Origin: Zygnema cylindricum
Lineage: Eukaryota > Streptophyta > Zygnematophyceae > Zygnematales > Zygnemataceae
Reading direction: 5' to 3'
NCBI GenBank assembly: GCA_037447655.1
Contig: JBBHKE010000248.1
Coordinates: forward strand, 226,501-290,500
Length of the DNA stretch: 64,000 bases
Below are positions 54,860 through 64,000 of the stretch, in pieces (the first letter of the stretch is position 1; each line of letters begins with the position of its first letter). The notes beneath the pieces were generated by a model that saw only the letters and a list, made by a program, of their open reading frames with translations, did no database searches and was not told the origin of the DNA. The translations under genes were made by a program, and so were the position numbers.

Positions 54860-56560
54860 TTCAGTTTTAGCATTGCTGTTTTTTTTTTGTTCCCATGGGA
54901 CTCAGATGGTTTACCATCGCGCTTTTTAACAAAGTCGTTATATTTTATTTTCATCCTTTTTCCTGTTATCTCTTTTTTTAGTTTGTTTGAATTCCGTGTA
55001 TATTTTTGTATCTTCCTTTTGGCTTCGACTTTTTCTCTTGGTTCCATGTGCTTAAATTTTCTATGATCGCGCTTTTCCTAATGAAGTTTATGGTTATAAT
55101 TATTTTTGGCACAACAAATTCTCTTCCTCTTGTCCCTTTGGCCTCGATGCCCTTTTTTTCTTCACTTGCTTCAAAGCGAGCTCTGTAGGTTTTGGAATCC
55201 ATTTTTAGTTCCGTTATTGCTACCATTTCAGTCGAAGCTTTCTCGAGGCAAAATCTTCTTACTTCGTTCAAACACTTTTTCCTCCCTTGTGTGATAGACC
55301 TACTCTTTCCACCCTTAGTTTTATTCCATCCCTAATTCCACTTTTTCTCCTCCACCCACTTTGGCCTCCCTCTTCCGCCCTAGACCTTCTAGTCTATTAG
55401 TCCAACCATTCGTTCGTAGCATTGCTGTTTTTATTTTTCTTTTTGTTCCCATGGACTCATGTGGTTTACCATCGCGCTCTTTAAGAAAGTTGGTATATAT
55501 TTTTTCGTTTGAACCCAACGTTGGTATATTCATTTACTTCATTGTTTCAGTATGGACGAGTTGATTCAAACTTACTTTGTTGCCCCAAACACGGTGAATC
55601 GATTCTTGCACACGAGACAGTTGAGAATGGAGGCAGATATGTGATTTGTCATATCAATTATTATATCAATCATATATCATCATAAGTGATTTATTCAGAT
55701 CTCCTATTATTCTTTTACGCTGGATTAGCCGAGTTCTGATTGGCCGTGGCACATCATACTCGGTGGTAATTTCGATTCTGCAAATCCTCCCTTCGGCAGC
55801 TCGTAGGACTTCATGAGCTAAATGACATAGGTTTAATTTTTTATAACTTCAAACTAAGTTTTGGGTGAAAATTTACAACCACAGCCAGACAAAGATGGCA
55901 ATGAGAAGATTACAAGATGTGCTCAAGGAAGCATGTATACCATGCACACAAAACACCAATGTTTTTTTTTTTTTTTTTTTTGCATGATTATTTTGTGCTG
56001 ATACTGGAGACCACCAATTGCCATCATCATCGACTTTTGATTATTGTCCTCCGACACCAAAACATGCTTGTAAAAAAATCAGAATAAGAGATCAAAAAAA
56101 GACTCTTAACTGTGGAAAACACCAAAACACACATGTCAATGCATTCCAGGTTTCCAACCGCTTCAAATGATTTCTCCCTACAATCACATCTCATTAAGTA
56201 TGACCTCTCGCTTAAAAACACACAAAATTAAAACCTCCTAAACAAAATACTGTGACATTGTGTCGCATATTGTATCTTGCAAACCTTCCACATCGCACTG
56301 AAAAACTCATTTTTTTAACTTACAGCCGATGTCCATATTGACCTGACTGTTACCAAAAAAGAGTTAATAATAGTTGTGTGCCAAACTAACTGTTTTGCCT
56401 AAGATCTAAACTGGACGGCAGTTCCCATGGGGTGGTGAAGGGGCACCAGGTATCTTTTGTTTTTATGTGAGATTTTCCGGTTCTGTTTTGTCTTTTCTTT
56501 CCTTTTGCTTCCGTGTACTCGGATGGTTTGCCATCACACGGTTTTAATTAAGCTTATTGA
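54860..56560. repeat. Degenerate motif in four copies
   Basis: On the minus strand, variants of GCGATGGTAAACCATCTGAG followed by a CATGGGAACAAA-like tail occur near 54880-54935, 55430-55490 and 56495-56545, with a weaker copy near 55030-55080. The core GATGGTAAACCATC is an inverted repeat. Short Lys-rich minus-strand frames containing RDGKPSES-like peptides come from these copies. I do not recognise the repeat and see no gene in this stretch; poly-T runs lie at about 55962-55981. Confidence 0.5.
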
Positions 56561-56598
56561 AAACCAAGTCTATACTAATCCATAGAAGCTCTGACTCC

Positions 56599-58652
56599 CT
56601 ATGAAGAAACAGGATCCACTAAGCCGGCCAATAAGAAAGTTGCTTCTTCGTCCCGTATTATAGCAAGCCCACTTGTACCGTGTTTTAAGAGACCCAGGGT
56701 GGCCATATCTGCAAGAAGAAAACAAAAAACAAAAACACCAACACTCACACCATCAACATTTTGGTTTTAAATTTTCGATAAAAAATTTCGTTTGGAGTGC
56801 GGACAACTTATGCACTAACAAATTTCTGTAGCTTTATTAACGAGAAAGGATTGGTCTCCTACCACCATTGATGTGTTGCAAAATATCTATGAGAAGCGCC
56901 GGGTTGAAACCGATATTGATGGACGCTCCCTCGTACTCCACTTCCATCGAAGCCTGGAGACAAGGAGCTCAATACTATCATCACAAGCGCCCTGTAAATT
57001 TGTAACTTTTAAAAAACCATTCTCCTTTCAAGTGTATGGTGACGGCCAGAGTAAGGTTAAGTATATTCGAGTGCCGCTAATGGAGCATAATAGTGATAAA
57101 CACATACATTGGGATGAACATATCATTATACTTTTTCGTTAGATTAAATAAGTTATGTTATGTGTTTTATAGGAAAGTAGCTTTTTAAAGAAAATATAAT
57201 CATATTTAATCCAATGGACTAAAATTTAATAAGTAAGAAAAACAAGGATGAAAAGAAAGTATGAATATAGGACCCCAAAACATTTGAAATGAACTTCACA
57301 ATTTACCGAAAAAGCTCAAAGACACACAGGTACACACACAAAAATAAAAGCCAGCGAAGCCAGAAAGGAAATGCTTTGTCAATTTCTGCCGTAAATAGTA
57401 TGACCTACAACAGTATTGAATCGTTTAGAGCCTTGAAGACTTTAATATTTTACACCAGTCTGTATCCTTTTTTTTGTGAAAAAATAGCAAAAGTACACCG
57501 TGTATCGTTACAAGTGTTAATGTTCTTTTCGCCACTTAAAACATTTTTTCTCCGTCCACACATGTCTAATATCAATTGGAGAGCCAATCCCAAGGTGAGA
57601 ATTTTTCCTTTCAATCCCAACCATCGGACTAACAAACCGACAAGTGTGCATGGGGGAAAAGATGTTTTTAAGTGGTGAAAAAAACATTAACACTAATAGC
57701 AATACATTGTGTATCTTCCGCGCATAACAAAAACAAGGCTAGGCTGCCAAAAACGACAAAGCAAAAATCTTACAAAGATGTGTCGCCTTACCTCATATTC
57801 TCCTACAGTAGCGCTGGTGGCTCGAAGAGTCAACAGACCGGTGCTTAACGATATTTGAACCGCCTTTGAGTTTTTGTCATTTGCCTTGCCGCTAAAAATG
57901 GAGATTTTCCGAAGATGAGATATCAATTCTTGGCGGTCCGCAGTTACCCTTACCTGCATCAATATATCCTCAAGTTGAACTGTTATCCTGAAAGTGGGAT
58001 TTACAACAATCGTAACTCGGCAAAAAAAAAAAACCAGCAGCTTCTCAGCAAAAAATTAGACGAGTCCTACAATTGGTGTTACTGGCGCAGAGATCGAAAT
58101 TTCCGTACAGAAAACTGTACAATTTTGTGGAAAAAGCAACATATTTCTGTACGGTTACGGTGATTAGCAAGTATTCCCAGTATGTATGACTACCATAATA
58201 TATATGACGACCATTAGACACAAGTTCCAAATCAATGACAAAGGAATTTTTCTGGAGTATTGATGTTTATGCAGAGAATGTAGGAAAGTAACGTAGGGTA
58301 GGGTACACAACAGTCTTGACACTGCAAATACTTACAAAACACAAGCAGCTCATTGAAAAGGAGAATAGAAAAGCATAATCGAACAACTCTCTTCAAGTTT
58401 TATTATTGTTGCAATACTATGTGTCATGTGAGGCATCCTTGAAGTGGAGCTCCTAAGTCCAACAAGCACTCTGTCCAGCTTGAATTGTTGGAAAGTGGAA
58501 ACCATGTGAATCGAAACAACGGGATTTTTCAGCCCAAATTGCCATGCCATATTGTTTATTAATTTTTATTTTTATTTTAACAAATGTTTTGTTTGGCTAA
58601 GAATTTTGTATAGACATTCTCTCATGCATTTGACAAAAAAACTGTATGTTTT

Positions 58653-58686
<34 letters not shown>

Positions 58687-61600
58687 TAGTTCGAAACATG
58701 AAAAACTCAGCCAGGCCGAACCAACTCCAAAAAAGACGCACAAAAATTGCATGCACTAATGTTCCCAAACAAATACAGATGCCAATTTTCAAACCATTCA
58801 TATTCCTATATGAACTCACTTGAGGCTCCCTTTTCAGTAATGGGGCGATATCAGGATACTCGCCAACCAGCAATTGACTACCCACTGCAGTGCTGTAGGA
58901 AAACTCCCCCTCCCCCAAACCGAAAAAGCAAACAAAACGCCAAGATTTCAACTGATTAGAGGTCAGTCAGTAACCAATGTTTATCGAGATCACATCAAAT
59001 GTGAATGCATTTTTGCTAATGTTTGGTGCCCGTTTTTCTTGGCCCCTGAACATAAAATAGCGTTATTAGTATTGACTATTTTTTTCTTAACGCTAATTTG
59101 GTTAGCGGTTGAAAAGCGTCCACATTTCTTGGACCTGAATTAGAATTAATATTTCACTAAAATAAACTTCATGCCATATACTGCTTAACGCTATAAGCAA
59201 TTCCCGGTGTAATACAAGACAGGTTACGGATCCAGAGTATACTCTTCAGATTGTCATAATGAGCTACATGCTAATAAACAAAGGGAACGCATTAGTGTAG
59301 AGTCATCAGCCCCAACGCAAAAAGAGACTCTCCAAAGTTTATTATATAATAGTTTATTAAACAGATTCAGCCATAGAGGTTAGACGCTACCTTACAACGA
59401 TACGCACTTATGTATGTTTCCATTCTCATCCCAGCCCCGGTTCCAATAAGCACATTATTACAGTAAGTAAGTTCACCCCTGAATGCTTATAGAACTTCAG
59501 TAGTGATGGTTTCGATCTGTTTTGAGCGACCAAGCCTTAGTTAGTCTATGTAGAAAAGTTTCTCACAGGTTTTATTCCTTTTTTTTTAAATTGGGGTATT
59601 GTCACATTTTCTAAATCCTTCTTAGAAAAGAAACTCATGTGCGCCGATACCCTCTGAACAGTCCTTATTCTTACCCATCCTGGAGATGTACTGCGATTCT
59701 CTCACGTTGCAGTTCAAGGACAACCTTCTCTCGATCTTTCTCCTTGGCAGCCATCTGTGCTTTTCTTGAGGTTGCCTTTGACAATCCCCCTAAAAGGCGA
59801 CAAATTTCATCCACTGATCTCAATGGTAAAATAAAGCTGCCACTGAAATTTGGATCTACCTGTTCCTCAACCCATAAAGTAAGAATTTTATCAAGACTGT
59901 CCTCGACTGCCGAGCACATGGAAAGGTGGAAATGAAAGTTCATGCCAACATCCCAGTGGGATTCATCTCCCTGAAAACCAGCACAAAGAACACCGAGGCA
60001 TGAACCTAAGGCGTATGAAGACAGGACTATTCTCCATGCGTTGAAGGCAAAAAAAAAAAGTTTTTTGAGTGCCTTGCCTTTGGAGTAAAGTTGAGTCGGC
60101 CACACAGCCTCCCATCTGTGGAAATCAGGAGAGCTTGGCCACCAGACATGCTAAGGTAAACACTATTTATATTTTGTCTATCCTCGTCATCACGTGCCGC
60201 GGCAATTTTTGCACGAAGCAAAGCATCGCGAAGGACTCCACGTGAGACCTCAACCTGTATTGTATTGAAAAGTATTGAATTGTAAAGTAAGGCAAGTCAT
60301 GGATGATGGATCAACAATCCAAGTTCCCATTCACCCTCTCTGGAATTTCACTTTTTAACAGAAACATCCACAATAACAGTGTCTCGACATTCCCTACTTC
60401 GCTCCAGCTGTCGGCCTTAACAAGGTAACCAGTCCACCGTCTGTGGTTTAGAAAGAAAGAATGCGTTTTTATTCCTTAGAAAGAATGACCTTATCCAAAA
60501 TACATGGTCCTTGTTGTCTGATCCCTCTGACATCATGATTGTGCAAAGCATTAACATCAATCCTCGTGCTTTTCCAACGTGCCTCTGACAAATATGACAT
60601 AACTTTTGCATGATAAGCCGTGTTAAGGCTTGTGAGTTCGCATCTCTTAAAAATGTAAGTGAACTGCCTAAAATCATTTATTTAATCACTGTTTAGTCCA
60701 CAGTATCGCTATGTCGCCAAAGGATTCCTTGTGTAACTCAGCTGCATCTAACAACTTGGAACGTCGAACCATAAGCTGAATCTTTTATAGCTTATTTTAC
60801 CCAATAAGACTCGATTCTAACACCGAATGACTTCCTTTCCTAAGCTAAGGTGCCAGAATAGACATTTGAAATGGGTTGACATGCGAGACAGATTCAATGC
60901 CTCCAGATTAGCCATCGACCCAAGCTCCCTTTCTCACCTTCACAGCAGGTTCCACTTTTGGCATAGCTGGAAAATCTCCAGCATATTCCCCGCGTAAAAC
61001 AGCCATGGCTGACTTGCCACTCTTGAGGGTTATACCTGCTCCATCCTTCCCAGCGCTGATCTAGCACTCATACATCATGTCCCAATAGCAAAAGCCCCCG
61101 TAAGCCTCTGAAGCCTGTTTTATGAACATTTACGTCTCCTTGAACCATGGATTACCGACCATTTGCCCTCCAAATGACAATGCAGTTACCTGGTTGTGCA
61201 GAAAAATCATGCCATCCACCATAATTCAACACCTGGTTGTTAACGTCCCTGCGTTCTTACAGCATACAATCACAATTCATTTACACAAGGCACGTGTTTC
61301 TTTGGCACCCTGCGAGTTTGGCCAGAAACTGCTTCAGGACCATAGCATGGCAAGTTATAGAGATACTATTGTGAAATAGCAATACTATTGTGATATAGCA
61401 AGAAGATCATATTATAACAATAATATTGTGCTGTAGCAATACTAATGTGCTATAGCAATGGGAAGAGGCGAGCACCTCCACAACTGACGTTGGACCCTCG
61501 TGGCCTAGCAGATCATATAATGGTCTGGCAGGAACTGCTGCAATCCCTCCGCTTGCTACTGATTCTAACACCACAGGACTACGCATGGCAATAAACCCGT

Positions 61601-62896
61601 CTGTTGCCATAACTGTCGCGTAACCTTTGGAATTGTCATCCACTACAACTTCCAACAAAACTGCAATCCAAAAAATCCAGCCAACACCGTTCCGAGAAAA
61701 TGACGAAACAGCAAAGATCTACCTTCAAAAACATAGAGAGCTAGTACCCTGTACTAAGCAAATCAGGGAAGAGAACATTCCAATTGCCCTGTGTAACCTT
61801 TACAAGGGAGGAGGGAAAAAGGGAGAGGGAGAGGGAGGGGGAGGGGAAGAGGGAGAGAGAGAGGGAGAGGAGAGGGAAAGGCGAGGGACAGGGAGAGGAG
61901 GGGACAGACAGGGACAGGAAGAGGACAGGACAGGGACAGGGAGAACAGGAAGAGGGAGGGAGGCGGAGCAGAGGGGAGGGAGGAGAGGGGGAGCAGGGAG
62001 AGGAGAGGAGGAGGAAGGCAGAGGGAGAGGGAGAGAGAGGGAGAGGGAGAGGGAGAGGGAGAGAGAGAGCGAGAGGAATAGAGAGAGGCAGAGGGAGGAG
62101 GAGAAGAAGGAGAGGGAGGAAAACGAATGGGTAAAGAGAGAGGGAGAGAGAGAGGGAGAGTTCCGAGAATGCGTACTGTGTTCAAGGAGAGAGTTTAGCC
62201 CAGACTTCTTGTTTATAGCCGGCAATACTCGCCCTACTGCTGCCTTGAGGTCTTCAGCCCTCACTGTTATTTTTAGCGCAAATGCATTGACAGAGTCAGC
62301 CACTTCATGGTCCTTTGAGATAGCCATCACCATAGTACCTGTCGAACATTTAAAGAGGTATTTTTAATAGTAGCAACATATACGATATATACATTGACAT
62401 GACGTCAAACAAAGTTACTCCTTGCAAGCTGATATAATACATTCAAAATGGAACATTGCTTTATAGATAATATGGTTTGTTTGCGGACTAGCCATCATCA
62501 GGAGAAATAAATATATAGTCGCTTCATGAAAAGCAAGCAGCGAAAATGCATATCATAGTCCAGAAAATTTAGTCACTCACTGAAAATTCGCAAACCATAG
62601 CCATCATCGTGGTTAATATCAGAAAAAGAAAGAGAGGTTCTTCTTCCGGTATTGCGTTGTACATTTTTGTAACACAACAAAGTGTTGCAAAAAACCGCCT
62701 TCTTCTTTCTTTGTATTCTTGCCATTGTCTCCCTCCTAACATAAAATGATGATTTTACACCGGAATCGCATTGCTGATAATTTGTAAGTCGAAAAATATT
62801 ATTTTCCAAAAACTGAAGATGGGAGAAGCTGTACAAAGCAAAAGAGGAAGGAATGGAATTCAAAGTGGATGAAAAAGAACAGCAACTGACAGCCAT
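56599..62896 (-). CDS. dnaN: Bacterial-type DNA polymerase III beta sliding clamp, ten exons, probably plastid-targeted
   Basis: Exons (minus): 62896-62581, 62338-62177, 61660-61476, 61060-60938, 60254-60078, 59970-59675, 58892-58820, 57953-57792, 56953-56866, 56708-56599. They sum to 1692 nt: 563 residues and a TAG. All introns are GT-AG except intron 5 (GC-AG). The beta clamp is a ring that tethers replicative polymerase to DNA; bacterial chains of about 366 residues have three similar domains, and all three are visible. Domain 1 (about 125-255) has FALKITVRAEDLKAAVGRVL, LLEVVV, ATDGFIAM, AAVPARPLYDLL and GEYAGDFP. Domain 2 (about 263-440) has VEVSRGVLRDALLRAKIAAA, ISTDGRLCG, FILPLRSVDEICRLL and LLVGEYPD. 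Domain 3 (about 445-563) has VRVTADRQELISHLRKISIF and MEVEYEGASINIGFNPALLI. The first 120 or so residues are Ser/Arg-rich with an MAVS start, like a transit peptide. Frame stays open upstream to an ATG at 63013. It is no eukaryotic PCNA, which has two domains. Confidence 0.9.
59971..60077 (-). other. GC-AG intron in the clamp gene
   Basis: The exon ends CCAAAG and the intron starts GCAAGG, the usual form of a rare GC donor; the acceptor is GTGCTGGTTTTCAG. Splicing here keeps phase 0 and joins NFTPK to GDESHWD. The intron is 107 bp, the shortest in the gene. No GT donor nearby keeps the frame and the alignment. Confidence 0.75.
61370..61465. repeat. Short AT-rich repeats beside exon 3
   Basis: About four degenerate copies of AATACTATTGTGATATAGC in intron 3, starting 11 bases past the exon 3 donor. 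Confidence 0.6.
61803..62165. repeat. (GAGAGG)-type repeat in intron 2 of the clamp gene
   Basis: About 360 bases of nearly pure purine on the plus strand, made of GAGAGG, GACAGG and GGAGAG units. In the gene's transcript it is a long pyrimidine tract ending about 12 bases from the exon 2 donor and lying some 140 bases before the exon 3 acceptor. Both strands show long open frames here (Arg/Glu/Gly-rich or Ser/Leu/Pro-rich) that reflect composition only. Confidence 0.85.
62581..62896 (-). other. Exon 1 of the clamp gene: N-terminal targeting extension
   Basis: Encodes residues 1-105 plus one base, ending ATTTTCA before donor GTGAGT. It starts MAVSCCSFSSTLNSIPSSF, is rich in Ser, Thr, Arg and hydroxylated residues and poor in acidic residues for its first 80 positions, and has no counterpart in bacterial clamps. 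I infer a plastid (or dual organelle) transit peptide. Confidence 0.65.
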
Positions 62897-63087
62897 GGTG
62901 TGGGATTTCAAACCTTTTACGATCGTTAATCTGAAGAATGGAGTCAAATATGCATAATCAACTGCAACTTCTTTCTTTCTCCAATTTTGAAAATTTGAAC
63001 TCGATTCATGCAACTTTGGCAGCTTTGCGTGGAATGTGCCGTAGCTGAAAGCTTTGGAACTGACGAGGTGTTACCCTCGTGACTGTG
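62897..63087 (-). other. Presumed 5' region of the clamp gene
   Basis: About 190 bases between the chosen start codon and the hAT MITE. The frame is open back to an ATG at 63013, so the protein could carry 39 extra residues. I see no clear TATA box; any promoter must be here or inside the MITE. Confidence 0.4.
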
Positions 63088-63095
63088 CCGTATAT

Positions 63096-63560
63096 TAGAG
63101 GTCGCAAAAGTCAAAATTTTAGATAACCGAAACCGACCGTTTTTTTTTTTCAAAATCTGAGTACCCGACGCCCGACTGGGTTATGTCACGCTCCAAAATT
63201 GTTAACCGTTACCCGAAACGCGTTTACAACAAAAATAGTTAACCGAAACTCGATTTCCCTCGACTACCCGTTCCCGCCCGTACCCGAATAAGTACAAAAT
63301 TAGTGGTACATCTCCCTTTTACCTTCCACGATACCAGGGGTACAAAGTACAATAATGTTGGATAGTATTGACAATACAAAACCTTCAATTTTTTTCGTTT
63401 TTTGCTTACCCGACCGTAACCAAATTTTTATTTTTTTTCGTGAATCACCTGCCCGAATCCGCCCGGCCCCCCAAATTTGGCAACCGAATCCGTTTCGGAT
63501 CCGATGCGGGCGGTCGATTAACGGCCGGTTACGGTTCCGATTGACCGTTTGCGACCTCTG
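63096..63560. mobile_element. hAT-type MITE, 465 bp, upstream of the clamp gene
   Basis: Ends TAGAGGTCGCAAAAG and, in reverse, CAGAGGTCGCAAACGG; flanked by CCGTATAT (63088-63095) and TCGTATAT (63561-63568), an 8-bp duplication with one change. The interior has many TACCCGAAC/CCGAATCCG words like the smaller MITE at 54395. No transposase. Confidence 0.8.
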
Positions 63561-63685
63561 TCGTATATCGAAAAACAAAACGCCGATACGATACTGTACA
63601 GTTGCCATAGATTGAAGCGTTACAAACTAGAAAAATTATTATCGTTATAAAAAAATAGAACTGCAAAAATGTTATACAAAAGGAA

Positions 63686-64000
63686 AGGGTGCCGCCCCAT
63701 GTAATTGTAACTTAGCGAAATTAGGATACGCCCTCATGTGGCAAAGTAAGAGTTTTTTCCTGTCGTTTTCCTCAAAAACTTAGCGTCGTATGATAAAGTT
63801 ACAACCATACGAAGAAATTGCAAAAAGGTAGTGTGTTATTTCCGTCATCTTTAAACTTGTAATGTACCACAAGTTGTCGCCTTGTGTTTTTTGACCCACG
63901 GCCAAGTCATTTTCAAAATTAATTTTAAAACACATCGGCGATGTGTTTTTAAATAAAATAACACCTCTCCACAAATAAAAAAACAGATTTGCACCTGTCA
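63686..64000 (-). mobile_element. Partial inverted copy of the 781-bp element
   Basis: 63686-63720 resembles the left end of the 53346 element (GTAACTTAGCGAA). From 63723 on, the sequence matches its right end in reverse (AACTTAGCGTCGTATGATAAAG near 63778; palindrome TTAAAACACATCGGCGATGT near 63927). It runs off the right edge of the window. Confidence 0.6.

Noticed and set aside
54676-55533. A Lys-rich minus-strand host gene
   Set aside because: The frames are short, have no splice-compatible continuation or known domain, and coincide with the four-copy DNA motif.
61627-62367. 246-codon Arg/Glu/Gly-rich plus-strand frame
   Set aside because: It is the translation of the intron purine repeat and runs antisense to exons 2 and 3 of the clamp gene.
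1-64000. CRISPR arrays, bacterial operons, ribosomal RNA genes
   Set aside because: No regularly spaced direct repeats with unique spacers, no operon layout and no rRNA signature were seen; the spliced gene and LTR elements show eukaryotic DNA.

Overview
This is a repeat-dense stretch of a nuclear genome from a eukaryote, most likely photosynthetic. Three things point that way. It contains a spliced host gene with GT-AG introns. It has nested Ty1/copia LTR retrotransposons whose primer-binding site matches the anticodon arm of plant-type initiator tRNA-Met (recalled from memory). The host gene encodes a bacterial-type DNA polymerase III beta sliding clamp with a transit-peptide-like N-terminus. 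I cannot name the species; a streptophyte alga, a bryophyte or lycophyte, or another plastid-bearing lineage would fit.

Positions 1-39182 form a Russian doll that target-site duplications (TSDs) let me unpack. An old copia element B1 (5' LTR 1120-2127, internal pieces 2128-3164, 16070-16838 and 36357-38910, 3' LTR fragment 38911-39182) was hit twice. In its gag sits intact element A1 (3165-16069, TSD GTGGA), and A1 itself carries intact element A2 inside its 3' LTR (9103-15552, TSD GGAGG). In its integrase region sits a minus-strand array, family E (16839-36356, TSD TRGTC), with the layout LTR-internal-LTR-internal-LTR. That array was invaded by a non-autonomous element C (17441-21694, TSD TTTCG) and by element B2 (28328-34674, TSD CAAAC). 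A reversed fragment of a second C copy fills 1-1025.

Positions 39183-52340 hold a decayed copia element F of another lineage. Its 3' LTR carries a hAT-type element (43465-44358, 8-bp TSD) and a further copia element H (44798-52074, TSD CGATT). H is split at its primer-binding site by a minus-strand solo LTR (45796-46837, TSD CACGG).

Positions 52340-56590 hold purine-rich tandem repeats, a 781-bp inverted-repeat element, a small hAT MITE and a degenerate four-copy motif. Positions 56599-62896 (minus strand) are a ten-exon gene that I spliced by eye. Its exons join without a stop into a 563-residue protein with the three-domain layout of the bacterial beta clamp. Positions 63096-64000 hold another hAT MITE and an inverted relative of the 781-bp element.

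The retroelement families share unusual features. Gag begins inside the LTR and reads through the primer-binding site. The LTRs share a stem-loop with a constant loop and changing, compensating arms. They also share an antisense pol III B-box in a tRNA-like setting, and a common TAGGACTTAGA motif at the probable start of transcription.
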